DNA from: Algicola sp.
GTDB taxonomy: Bacteria > Bacteroidota > Bacteroidia > Flavobacteriales > Flavobacteriaceae
Length of the DNA stretch: 64,000 bases
Direction: 5' to 3'
Assembly (NCBI GenBank): GCA_018222835.1
Contig: JAAEZN010000003.1
Coordinates: forward strand, 27,920-91,919
Position numbers and translations under genes: made by a program. Positions 54,181 through 62,541 of this stretch are shown here, piece by piece; positions within the stretch are counted from its first letter, which is position 1, and each line of letters starts with the position of its first letter. The notes below the pieces were generated by a model. That model ran no database searches and was not told the DNA's origin. It was given only the letters and a program-made list of their open reading frames with translations.

Positions 54181-55122
54181 ATGGGGATGGTTTGGTTTAA
54201 ATATAAAATAATAGGGGTAAGGCAAGTCTGTTTTTTGCTCATTGCCTTATGCTCCCTTTTCGGTTATGCACAGCAGGATCCCCAATTTACACAGTATATG
54301 TACAATACCATGAGTGTTAACCCTGCATTTGCGGGAAACAATGGGCATTTAACCGCTCTGTTGTTGCATCGTTCACAATGGGTAGGGATAAATGGAGCCC
54401 CGAATACCCAGGTATTGGCAGTGGATATGCCGTTGGAAAATAAAATTGGGGCAGGGGGAATTATTTCCCGTGACGCCCTTGGCCCATCTTCCGAAATATC
54501 TGTGGATGGCAATGTTTCTTATACCATACAATTGGACAGTGCCAATAGTAAACTTTCTTTTGGGATGAAACTTGGCGGACGCATTTTTGATGTAGATTTC
54601 TCCAAAGGGCTTACAGAGGATGCAGACGTGACATTTCAAAATAATATAAATAGCAAGTTCTTCCCGACCATTGGTGCAGGGTTGTACTATGACACCAAAA
54701 AAGGATATTTGGGGTTTGCCATTCCCAATTTCTTTTCGCAAAAGCATTACGATGGAGAGGAGCAGGAAATAGCTGCCGAACGTTTACATTATTACTTTAT
54801 TGGGGGTAAAGTGGTAGATATTGCCCCAGATGTAAAACTAAAACCTGCCTTTTTTGTAAAATGGGTCCCGGGTGCCCCGATTATTGCCGATGTGTCGGTA
54901 AATGCTATGCTCAGAGAGACCTTCACTTTTGGTTTGGCCTATCGTTGGGACGATTCTTTTTCAACTTTGTTGGGTATGCAGATAAACCCAAACTTTAGTG
55001 CAGGATACGCCTACGACTTAACCACTTCCAAATTGGCGGGCTACACTGGAGGGTCTCACGAATTATTTGTGAGGTATGAATTTAAATCCCCCAAAAAACA
55101 AAAAGAGGAACCTACATTTTAA
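54181..55122 (+). CDS. PorP/SprF family outer-membrane protein
   Basis: From the ATG at 54181 it has 313 aa; the frame is open upstream but overlaps the adhesin gene. Signal peptide (VCFLLIALCSLFGYAQ), then QDPQFTQYMYNTMSVNPAFAG, the family's defining block, and a beta-barrel with IGAGGIISRDALGP and SAGYAYDLTTSKLAGYTGGSHE near the end. SprF is needed to tether the type B cargo SprB to the surface; this copy probably does the same for the DUF11 protein just upstream, with 2 nt between the genes. Confidence 0.92.
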   Translation: MGMVWFKYKIIGVRQVCFLLIALCSLFGYAQQDPQFTQYMYNTMSVNPAFAGNNGHLTALLLHRSQWVGINGAPNTQVLAVDMPLENKIGAGGIISRDALGPSSEISVDGNVSYTIQLDSANSKLSFGMKLGGRIFDVDFSKGLTEDADVTFQNNINSKFFPTIGAGLYYDTKKGYLGFAIPNFFSQKHYDGEEQEIAAERLHYYFIGGKVVDIAPDVKLKPAFFVKWVPGAPIIADVSVNAMLRETFTFGLAYRWDDSFSTLLGMQINPNFSAGYAYDLTTSKLAGYTGGSHELFVRYEFKSPKKQKEEPTF

Positions 55123-55188
55123 CTGTTTATATTCTTTGGCCGGAAAGTCAGTATCTTTAACATGGCATAAGCTGTAAAAAGATCCGCT

Positions 55189-55770
55189 ATGGAAAGGAAT
55201 GAGTTATATCCGATTTTTTTAAAGGTTTCCCATCTAAAAGTCCTTATTGTAGGGGGAGGAAACGTAGGCTTGGAAAAGTTGACTTTTTTATTGAAATCCA
55301 GTCCTAGGGCGCAAGTGCAGATGGTGGCGCCCGAATTCTTGTCCGATACCTTGGAATTGGCACAAAAGCACGATGTTCAAATTACGAAAGATGTTTATGC
55401 CGAACACTATTTGGACAAGAAGCACATAGTGATTGCCTGTACCGATAAGCCCGAAGTGAACGAGCAGGTGTACCATGACTGCAGGAAGTTGGGCAAACTG
55501 GTGAACGTGGCGGATAACCCACCATATTGCGATTTTTATATGGGTGGTATTGTAACCAAGGGAAATGTAAAAGTTGCTATTTCCACCAATGGAAAGTCTC
55601 CAACAACGGCCAAACGTCTGCGTCAATTTTTTGAAGATGTGCTGCCGGACAATATTGACGATCTGGTAAACAACCTAAATGAATATCGAAAAACCTTAAA
55701 AGGAGACTTTGAGCAGAAGGTCGAAGCCCTGAACGAGTTTACTAAAGGTTTGGTAAACAAAAAGGATTAA
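55189..55770 (+). CDS. Precorrin-2 dehydrogenase / sirohydrochlorin ferrochelatase
   Basis: The protein has 193 aa, the Met8/CysG-N type without the methyltransferase half. ILIVGGGNVGLEKL is the NAD-binding start (VLIVGGGNVG), IACTDKPEVNEQV and LVNVADNPPYCDFYMGGIV carry the active-site region, and KVAISTNGKSPTTAKRLRQ is the C-terminal helix. It converts precorrin-2 to siroheme for sulphite and nitrite reductase. It stands alone; no cys genes are nearby. It converges on the LytTR regulator with a 6-bp gap. Confidence 0.92.
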   Translation: MERNELYPIFLKVSHLKVLIVGGGNVGLEKLTFLLKSSPRAQVQMVAPEFLSDTLELAQKHDVQITKDVYAEHYLDKKHIVIACTDKPEVNEQVYHDCRKLGKLVNVADNPPYCDFYMGGIVTKGNVKVAISTNGKSPTTAKRLRQFFEDVLPDNIDDLVNNLNEYRKTLKGDFEQKVEALNEFTKGLVNKKD

Positions 55771-55776
55771 AAGCTT

Positions 55777-56529
55777 CTACAAACGTTTCATGGCCTCGAT
55801 TAGGTCGTCCTTTTTTCTTGGTGAAATGTTGACCTGCAATTCGTTGTTCATAATAACATATCCACCATCTGATTTTACATATTTTTTTACCTTTTTCAGA
55901 TTGATGAGATAACTGTTGTGGACCCTCATAAATTGATGCTCGGATAACAGGTTTTCATATTCTTTTAAGTGTTTGCTTACGAGCAAGGTATTATCATCCT
56001 CTAGCATAAAACTGGTGTACGAGCCATCCGCTTTGCAAGCTATAATCTCATCAATACCTATAAATTCCATGCCCGCAGTGGTGGCCAAGCAAATTTTTTC
56101 CGGCCTAACCTTGCCGCGCGAGATACTTTGCATTAATGTATCCAATTGCTCCCGATATACGTTGGTGTCCATACGGGTTCTAGCTTTTTCTACGGCTTGT
56201 TGAAGTTCGTCCAGATCAATAGGTTTTAATAAGTAATCCAAAGAGCTGAATTTTATGGCCTTGATCGCATACTTTTCGAATGCAGTGGTGAAAATAACTT
56301 CAAAATTTGGGTCCTTGATTTGGTCGAGGACATCAAAACCTACTCCGGATTGTAATTCTATATCGAGGAAAACAATATCGGGACTATAAATGGATAATAC
56401 TTTTACGGCCTCTTGGACAGAGCCGGCAGTTGCTATTACTTGAACATCTTTACAAAATTCTTCCAACATAGATTTTAGGGTTTCCCGACTATGCTTTTCA
56501 TCTTCGATAATTACTGCTTTTAAAATCAT
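55777..56529 (-). CDS. LytTR family response regulator
   Basis: The protein has 250 aa. The receiver domain has the acidic pair Glu9-Asp10 and the phosphoacceptor Asp56 (VFLDIELQSG), with Thr and Lys in FTTAFEKYAIKAIKF. The LytTR DNA-binding domain is residues 145-250 (IIACKADGSYTSFML; LLSEHQFMRVHNSYLINLKKV; VNISPRKKDDLIEAM). It is the cognate partner of the sensor kinase directly upstream (10-nt gap). Targets are unknown; inverted repeats near the kinase promoter could be self-regulation. Confidence 0.94.
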   Translation of the reverse strand: MILKAVIIEDEKHSRETLKSMLEEFCKDVQVIATAGSVQEAVKVLSIYSPDIVFLDIELQSGVGFDVLDQIKDPNFEVIFTTAFEKYAIKAIKFSSLDYLLKPIDLDELQQAVEKARTRMDTNVYREQLDTLMQSISRGKVRPEKICLATTAGMEFIGIDEIIACKADGSYTSFMLEDDNTLLVSKHLKEYENLLSEHQFMRVHNSYLINLKKVKKYVKSDGGYVIMNNELQVNISPRKKDDLIEAMKRL

Positions 56530-56539
56530 TGGGTTATTT

Positions 56540-58423
56540 TTAGGGGTTATGTATTTTTATTACCGCTTTGGTACCTATTGGTTTTCCTGTAGAATCGTAT
56601 TTGTCAACAATTTCCACCGAGTTTTTGCTTTGCTCCATTGTATTTAAGAGTTGTAGTCTTTTTTCGGTGATTTCCATGCCTCGGGATTTTTGACATGACT
56701 TTTTGAATATCCTTTTTTTGTGGTGCCTGCCAATTCCGTTATCCTCAATTATAATTAAGCAGTAATTTTCTTCCCTCAGAAATCGAATGGAGAGATTTTT
56801 TTCTCCCTCCTTTTTTTCTATTAATCCATGGATCAGTGCATTTTCTACAAATGGCTGTATAAGCATTAAAGGAATTTCAATATTTTCAATATCAAGTCTG
56901 TCCTCTATTTCTATGGTATATTTAAAAGAGTTGTCAAAACGTAAAGATTCCAACTCAAGATACGATTTTATTACACTGATTTCCTCATCAAGGCTTACGA
57001 GGGTCAAATGTGAACTTTCTAGGACATTTCTGGTCAATTTTGAAAATTTTGAGAGATAGCTCAATGCCGATACCCTATCGTTCTTAAGAATTAAATGTTG
57101 TATGGAGTTTAAAGAGTTAAAGATGAAATGAGGGTTCATTTGCGAACGAAGTGCAATTATTTCTTTGACCGATACTTCTTGTTGTAAGTTCAATTTTTCC
57201 TCGTAATCAAGTTTGATTTTATACGCAAGCCCGAGTGAAAAGATAAGAATTTCCATAATGGACCCGACCATTATAAGATTTTTGTTTGAAGATAATAAAT
57301 AGAAGAAAGTGCTCAATACAAACATTAGAGAGCCAAAAACAAAAAATCTGACAAGTATATCTTTAAACTTAAAAAGTAAATATATCAGCCCGAAAAGGTA
57401 AAGCACGTAGATAATACTATTATGGGCCAACAGTATAAATTCGTGTGTTTTAATAGCTGAATTAAAATAGGCGAAGAAATCTAAAATAATCAGTACGAGT
57501 AGAGAGATAATGGTATAGTCGATGCCAATATTTATTGATGGGTAGTTTAAAGGTGTATTTAGATAGAATTTGGCAAAAAGCAGATAAAATATATGAAACA
57601 ATATGCTCGAAACTATGGTTGCCCAGGTCAACAATTTGCTTTCAAAAATGAAACTTAGTTCGGGTATATTGTAATCTATTAAGTAGATCGCTGAAAAAAG
57701 TATGTGCAACGAAAAGAAAAGAAATTCCCTTTTATGGATATTTATATATGTTGATAAAAACGTTAAGAAGACCGTACAGCAAGCTCCAAAATAGAAAATA
57801 AGGGGAGTTAATTGCCTTAATTGCTGGTCTGTATTATAGAGTGTTAAACTTCGGGCCTTCAGTATTCTTTTAAATGCGACTAATTCACCAGAGGCAGGAT
57901 ACATTCTTAATAGTATATTTTGGTTCAAAAAAGGGAGACTAGATTGGATAAGCGATAAAATAGTTTTGTCCTTTTGGCAAAAAAAATGTTGAAAAGCGTC
58001 GGTTCTATTATTATTCCTGTAATAGGTAAATGGTGTTCTTTGCCTACACTGAGTGATAAAAGCGTAAGCCTCATTGAACCAAACTTGGCTTATTTGATTC
58101 AAAACAATTTTTGATTCATCGATACCTTGTGGAAAATTAAGATCTTCTTGTAGCCCGTAGATGGATTTTAAATTATTACCTGTTCCGTTTGGTGAATCGT
58201 GATAATGCTCTTTTGTTTGATTATTTGTAGTTCTTTTTAGCGTAGTAAAAAGATGTTGGTGAATTATAAGGGAAAAGAAAACTAAAGTTAAAAGGGTAAT
58301 AAGTCCTTTAAAAGCTGCCAAAGAGTTTGTTGATGGTACGCTCGACTTTACACTAGTATAGCAGGGAAAGTTAGTTTTATTAAATAGGCGTGAACAGTAT
58401 ATTTTATTGGTTAAATGAAGCAT
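56540..58423 (-). CDS. LytS-type sensor histidine kinase with 7TM sensor region
   Basis: The protein has 627 aa. An N-terminal segment near residues 35-55 (GLITLLTLVFFSLIIHQHL) and an extracellular part to about 210 precede seven membrane helices (about 210-400) of the 7TMR-DISM type. A coiled linker leads to the LytS-type kinase: the H box QMNPHFIFNSLNSIQHL with the phosphorylated His near 425, the N box LVQPFVENALIHGL and G box EDNGIGRHHKK. It senses an unknown outside signal and phosphorylates the adjacent LytTR regulator. The 680-bp stretch before it is noncoding. Confidence 0.9.
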   Translation of the reverse strand: MLHLTNKIYCSRLFNKTNFPCYTSVKSSVPSTNSLAAFKGLITLLTLVFFSLIIHQHLFTTLKRTTNNQTKEHYHDSPNGTGNNLKSIYGLQEDLNFPQGIDESKIVLNQISQVWFNEAYAFITQCRQRTPFTYYRNNNRTDAFQHFFCQKDKTILSLIQSSLPFLNQNILLRMYPASGELVAFKRILKARSLTLYNTDQQLRQLTPLIFYFGACCTVFLTFLSTYINIHKREFLFFSLHILFSAIYLIDYNIPELSFIFESKLLTWATIVSSILFHIFYLLFAKFYLNTPLNYPSINIGIDYTIISLLVLIILDFFAYFNSAIKTHEFILLAHNSIIYVLYLFGLIYLLFKFKDILVRFFVFGSLMFVLSTFFYLLSSNKNLIMVGSIMEILIFSLGLAYKIKLDYEEKLNLQQEVSVKEIIALRSQMNPHFIFNSLNSIQHLILKNDRVSALSYLSKFSKLTRNVLESSHLTLVSLDEEISVIKSYLELESLRFDNSFKYTIEIEDRLDIENIEIPLMLIQPFVENALIHGLIEKKEGEKNLSIRFLREENYCLIIIEDNGIGRHHKKRIFKKSCQKSRGMEITEKRLQLLNTMEQSKNSVEIVDKYDSTGKPIGTKAVIKIHNP

Positions 58424-58546
58424 TTTAAAGGTTAAGATTAAGGAGGGACGTAATTGTATTTAAAAGAAAATTCTTTCTTTTAAACATGAATTGGATTATT
58501 TTTTTATGTTTGAGAACTACTGGAGAATGATGCTTTTTTGAAACAT

Positions 58547-58562
58547 ATGTTTGGGCAAACAT
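58547..58562. promoter_or_regulatory. Palindrome ATGTTTG-GG-CAAACAT, possible operator
   Basis: Perfect 7-bp arms with a 2-bp centre, 124 bp upstream of the kinase ATG. A related block with AACATATGT occurs at 60502-60524. Confidence 0.4.
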
Positions 58563-59019
58563 GTATTTTAATCTATTCATGAACTCATATTTGTGGGAAA
58601 TTTTGTGTGGCCAAAGACCACAATCTCACACGTTTTAGATTTTGAGCATTTCGGGGGAAGGGTGTATCGGGTATTTACTATCTTTTTTAAAAAGAACAGA
58701 TACAAATAGATTAACAAATAACTCACCATTTTCTTTTCTTGTTTTAACTGTTGCGCAGCATAACCCCATACTTGCTTTCAGCTGAAGAAATTACTAATGG
58801 TGAGTTTTATCAAATAATCTATCAAATGTTTTGGACTGCACTGCCTTCATCGCCAGAACCGAAGACAAGAACAATATTTCATTTGTGCAGCCCATTGTTT
58901 ATTTTTTCAATGGTTAAATCTACATTCCCTCTGGTAAAAAAAACATGGTGATTTGATGTAGGGGGTGTTTGAATTCACGAATGCCCTTTTTGAGTTTATA
59001 TGATTATGTTCCCTTTGGG

Positions 59020-59060
59020 AAAAAGTGGGATTTACAGTTTATATAAAATCCCACTTTTAT
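59020..59060. terminator. Terminator after the 222-aa gene
   Basis: AAAAGTGGGATTT and AAATCCCACTTTT form a perfect 13-bp stem with a 12-nt loop, A/T-rich on both sides. It lies 40 bp past the stop of the minus-strand gene at 59101. Confidence 0.85.
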
Positions 59061-59100
59061 AACAGGAGAACACTAAATGTTTTTAAATTGGACATTGTTC

Positions 59101-59769
59101 CTAGGCTGAATGGCAAAGTTTATGTTCCTTGCTTTTGGCCTTTAAACCGACCCCGATCAATGATTTTTTAGATGGCATTTTAGCAATAAAATGCCCTTTA
59201 AAATCAATGGACGCAATGTTACTTACATAACCAAGTACGTCTTCATAGTCGTTGATATTTATTCCTGATTTTTTTAAGTTTTTATGTACTAAGGATACAC
59301 TTGAACTTGTTTCCCAATCGCCATTAACTCTTGAGTCCTCTGATTTAATGATCAAAACCTTAAGCTTTTTTAAATGCCAAGCGGGAACATAAAAATTGGA
59401 GACCCCGTCTTTTATTGATTTGAATGTGACATAAACCTTACCTACATTTTTATATACATTTACTTTATAGCCCATCTCGGTATTGTTTAGGGGCAGTTTA
59501 AGGCACGAATCTTCTGACTCTAGGTAAAACAAAATTGGATTGTTCCTAAGTATATTTTCAGTAATCTGTGGCACATCCAAAGTAAAGGACCATCCAGGTA
59601 ATTGTTCTCGAATGTCAAAGGATAACAATTCCACCTTACTTTGAATTGTTGACGTTGGAGAATCTTTAAGAATCTTTATTTCGGAAGAGGATTTGTTTAA
59701 AAGATAAACAGGATATCCTATAATAATAGCAGCGCAAAGTAATGTCCAAATTATGGTTAGTAAATGCAT
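59101..59769 (-). CDS. Membrane-anchored protein of unknown function
   Basis: The protein has 222 aa. I do not recognise a family. One N-terminal membrane segment or uncleaved signal (LLTIIWTLLCAAIIIGYPVYLL) is followed by a soluble part with strand-rich stretches (YKVNVYKNVGKVYVTFKSI; HFIAKMPSKKSLIGVGLKA). No Cys cluster or catalytic motif stands out. It is separated from the 125-aa gene upstream by 265 bp with no recognisable content and ends in a good terminator, so it may be monocistronic. The codon use and AT content are like those of its neighbours. Confidence 0.65.
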   Translation of the reverse strand: MHLLTIIWTLLCAAIIIGYPVYLLNKSSSEIKILKDSPTSTIQSKVELLSFDIREQLPGWSFTLDVPQITENILRNNPILFYLESEDSCLKLPLNNTEMGYKVNVYKNVGKVYVTFKSIKDGVSNFYVPAWHLKKLKVLIIKSEDSRVNGDWETSSSVSLVHKNLKKSGININDYEDVLGYVSNIASIDFKGHFIAKMPSKKSLIGVGLKAKSKEHKLCHSA

Positions 59770-60034
59770 GACACAAAAATTTATTTAAACCTTGGGAACT
59801 TTAAATCATACCACAAATAACAAATTAATATTGAGTCTTTAGGGTAACAATTTACGAATGGGCGTTTCCAATTGACGTATGAAAATCAATCGATTATATG
59901 TTTGGTTTTATGGATAAAATGCACATTTGCTATTCGATATCAACATAACTCTAAAAAAAGGATGGTTACTTAAATCTTATGCAGGCTTTTTAAATTCTTT
60001 TAAAGACCTTGAGTTTGATAGTTGTATTGACTAT

Positions 60035-60406
60035 CTATTTCTCTTTTGCCTTTTCAATTTGGCCAATAACCCCCATTACATCATAATTGGCAATTTTACG
60101 TGTACTGTAATTCCTTTTTATATGGTTGATATATGTATGAATTTCTAAGGTGTAGTAGTTTTCAAGTTCGAAAACAGGGTCTTTGGCAATTTCAATACTA
60201 CTGTTAACTTTCATTTTTCCATAAGCCCTAGCATGATAAACAATTTTGTGGTTATTACTCTCGTTATCCATCCATTCAATAGTTACCTCGATAAAGTCAT
60301 CCATTCGCTCCTTTAGTTTATAGGAAGCATGCTTTGGTATTTTTCCAAATTCATATTCTGATTTTACCAGATCTAAAATCCATTTTTCTAAAAAATTCCC
60401 TTTCAT
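60035..60406 (-). CDS. Hypothetical protein, 123 aa
   Basis: I place the start at the ATG at 60406 (MKGNFLEKWILDL), two codons inside the longer frame that begins with TTG. The product is cytoplasmic (no signal) and mixed alpha/beta: EWMDNESNNHKIVYHARAYG and ELENYYTLEIHTYINHIKR suggest a small sheet. It is Lys-rich at the end. No family is recognised and no partner is adjacent. Confidence 0.55.
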   Translation of the reverse strand: MKGNFLEKWILDLVKSEYEFGKIPKHASYKLKERMDDFIEVTIEWMDNESNNHKIVYHARAYGKMKVNSSIEIAKDPVFELENYYTLEIHTYINHIKRNYSTRKIANYDVMGVIGQIEKAKEK

Positions 60407-60559
60407 TGTCAATTAAGTTTTAGGTGTTCTGATTTGGTCCCATTGCTGGGTTTTTTGGTTCAATATTTTTTTGGGGTTATGCGTTTTTTTAATAAACTAG
60501 ACGAACATATGTGCCAAATGTTCGGTTTTTAAGAGCATATATTAGGAGGTTAATAGATG

Positions 60560-61564
60560 CTAATTATTTTCAAAGATGTTTTTAAACCAATTTATGGCAT
60601 TGGTTCGTGCAATAATTCTTTTGTCATTATCGTCAAAATCAAATCCATGACCAACTCCCTCATAAACCCTTAATTCGACAGGAGCTCCTTTTTCTTTAAG
60701 AACATCAACAAGGCAAAGTGTGTTTTCAGTTAAATACCCATCCGATGGGATTTGATATAGCATTGGGGCGTAGGGTTCAAAAATATTTCCTTGCAAGGCA
60801 TTTCCGCCACATGGACTGGCGCCCCAATAATTGTATCCAACGGAACCACCATAATAAAAAACTCCTCCAGCAAAGCCTACTTCTGGATTAGGTAAGGGGG
60901 CCAAAACCCCAGAAGAAGAATTATATTCTTTTCCATCAAAGGTTTGTGTCCATTGCCAATTAGCAGGTGTTTTGTCCGTATTGTACAAAGTGGATGCAAC
61001 AGCACTTGCTCCATCAGAAAACCCTAGCAACCCTACGTCTTTGGGGTTTACTAAATTTGTGCCGTCTTCTAATTTTAGCTTTTTCAATACATCTAGAGCA
61101 GCATAGGCGTCTCTTGGTCGTATAAATTGCGAGCTTATTTTAAAATTATCTGGAGCAGTGGTCCATTTACCAGATCGGGTGGTTACCCCCCTGCCAGAAT
61201 AACTATCTACAAAAGCACCGATTATACAATTAGCATTGAACAGTTCGCGCCACTCATTATTTTGACCTGACATTTTACCCGTTTTTGGATCATGATCAAT
61301 CCACATACCATCCGAACCATGCATTACCACAACTGCAGAGTAATCCCCTTTATCACAACCTTGCGGAATAGATAGGAGGATAGGGATTTTATAGTTGTCC
61401 ACAATGGCATATACCATGGTGTCTTTAGTGGATTGATGGACCACGACTTCGGGACTTTTCAAGACAGATAATAGAGCATCATCCTGACTACAGGACCAGC
61501 AGAACAGGCCAATAGTTAAGGATAGTAGGGAAAATTTTGATAAAGATTTGGTGAACATTTTCAT
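60560..61564 (-). CDS. Dienelactone-hydrolase-like alpha/beta hydrolase lipoprotein
   Basis: The protein has 334 aa with a lipoprotein signal (LTIGLFCWSC, Cys22 or Cys25). VVMHGSDGMW holds the oxyanion His-Gly, the nucleophile elbow is GFSDGAS near residue 181, and YEGVGHGFDFDD provides the catalytic His. Such enzymes hydrolyse esters or lactones; the substrate is open. It is 12 nt past the SprF-like gene on the same strand and may be cotranscribed with the type B secretion pair, so it could be modifying something at the surface (inference). Confidence 0.83.
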   Translation of the reverse strand: MKMFTKSLSKFSLLSLTIGLFCWSCSQDDALLSVLKSPEVVVHQSTKDTMVYAIVDNYKIPILLSIPQGCDKGDYSAVVVMHGSDGMWIDHDPKTGKMSGQNNEWRELFNANCIIGAFVDSYSGRGVTTRSGKWTTAPDNFKISSQFIRPRDAYAALDVLKKLKLEDGTNLVNPKDVGLLGFSDGASAVASTLYNTDKTPANWQWTQTFDGKEYNSSSGVLAPLPNPEVGFAGGVFYYGGSVGYNYWGASPCGGNALQGNIFEPYAPMLYQIPSDGYLTENTLCLVDVLKEKGAPVELRVYEGVGHGFDFDDNDKRIIARTNAINWFKNIFENN

Positions 61565-61576
61565 AGTATTAATTTT

Positions 61577-62527
61577 TTAGTAAGTACATGAGCAATTTGA
61601 AATTCCTTGAAATAGGTCAATTCCAAGAGTTACCACATGGGTGCCCGAGGAATATCCAAGTAATTCATTAACAATAACTTGGTATGAGTATCCAAAATAA
61701 AAATCACCTTTTTTAAGCCCAATAATAGGAGCTACGTAAAGGGGGGATCCTAACTGATCGTTTAAAAACCGATAGGTAATACCGGCGTAGTAGTAGTTTA
61801 AAAAGTCATACCATTTAAATTTGGTATTCATATCTGTGACAGATCTTCCATCATTTTCAAAATACTGGAAGAAAACAGAAGGTTCTACCTCAAAGTCTGT
61901 TCTCCTATTTTTTCTGAACTTATATCCTGTATAAACATAGTAGTTACGTAGTGTGTTGGGCTCAAATATAGGGTCGAATTTTTCAAATTCTTTGTTGAGA
62001 ATGTTGGAAGCATTCAAGCTCAAATAAAAACCACCGCGGCGGTATAAGGTTCCAATGTCAAAATTGGGATTGCTCGATGCCCGTTCATTTGAGATAGCTA
62101 AATCCTTTTTGGCTTCTGGATCAAAATTTTCAACGTCAATTCTAAATTGGTTTAAACTAAAGGAGAGCGCAAAAGAAAAGTAACTGTCATCATATTTATC
62201 TATGGTTAAATGGTGTGCAAAAGAAACCTTACCTCCCCGTTGTTTGGTTTCACCATTGGAATCATTGTAAATCACCATCCCAATTCCTGATCGGTTTCCC
62301 AAACGCACGTCGGCGGACAATGTTTGTGTATCTGGAGCATCCTTAATGCCTACCCATTGGGTTACCCCATTCATCCTCACCTTAACATAGTTTCCAATTC
62401 CAGCATAGGTGGGCGACATTAAAAACGGATTGTCCGATAAATATTGAGACAATTGTGGAATGGTCAATTCCTGTCCCTTCATCAGGAAAAAACTCATACA
62501 CATTAATATCATTATAATTTTCTTCAT
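61577..62527 (-). CDS. PorP/SprF family outer-membrane protein (second copy)
   Basis: The protein has 316 aa. Signal peptide (IIMILMCMSFFLMKG), then the block QLSQYLSDNPFLMSPTYAGIGN, MNGVTQWVGIKDAPDTQ and LGNRSGIGMVIYNDSNG match the family, as does LGYSSGTHVVTLGI near the C-terminus. It is 14 nt past the end of the type B substrate gene, so it should tether that product at the surface. It shares only low similarity with the copy at 54181. Confidence 0.9.
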   Translation of the reverse strand: MKKIIMILMCMSFFLMKGQELTIPQLSQYLSDNPFLMSPTYAGIGNYVKVRMNGVTQWVGIKDAPDTQTLSADVRLGNRSGIGMVIYNDSNGETKQRGGKVSFAHHLTIDKYDDSYFSFALSFSLNQFRIDVENFDPEAKKDLAISNERASSNPNFDIGTLYRRGGFYLSLNASNILNKEFEKFDPIFEPNTLRNYYVYTGYKFRKNRRTDFEVEPSVFFQYFENDGRSVTDMNTKFKWYDFLNYYYAGITYRFLNDQLGSPLYVAPIIGLKKGDFYFGYSYQVIVNELLGYSSGTHVVTLGIDLFQGISNCSCTY

Positions 62528-62541
62528 CTATCAATTCAATT

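Larger units (their letters stand above)
58424..59100. other. AT-rich noncoding region upstream of the sensor kinase
   Basis: No credible gene is visible in either strand; a 66-codon plus-strand frame at 58751 has no family-like content. The region holds a palindrome ATGTTTGGGCAAACAT (58547-58562) 124 bp before the kinase ATG, and a terminator for the next minus-strand gene at its right end. The rest is featureless. Confidence 0.6.

Noticed and set aside
58751..58951. 66-codon plus-strand frame upstream of the sensor kinase
   Set aside because: No promoter, ribosome site or recognisable domain; region looks noncoding.
60502..60524. CGAACAT/ATGTTCG hairpin followed by GTTTTT considered as a terminator
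   Set aside because: The U-tract is on the plus strand, but no plus-strand gene ends here; kept only as a possible regulatory palindrome.
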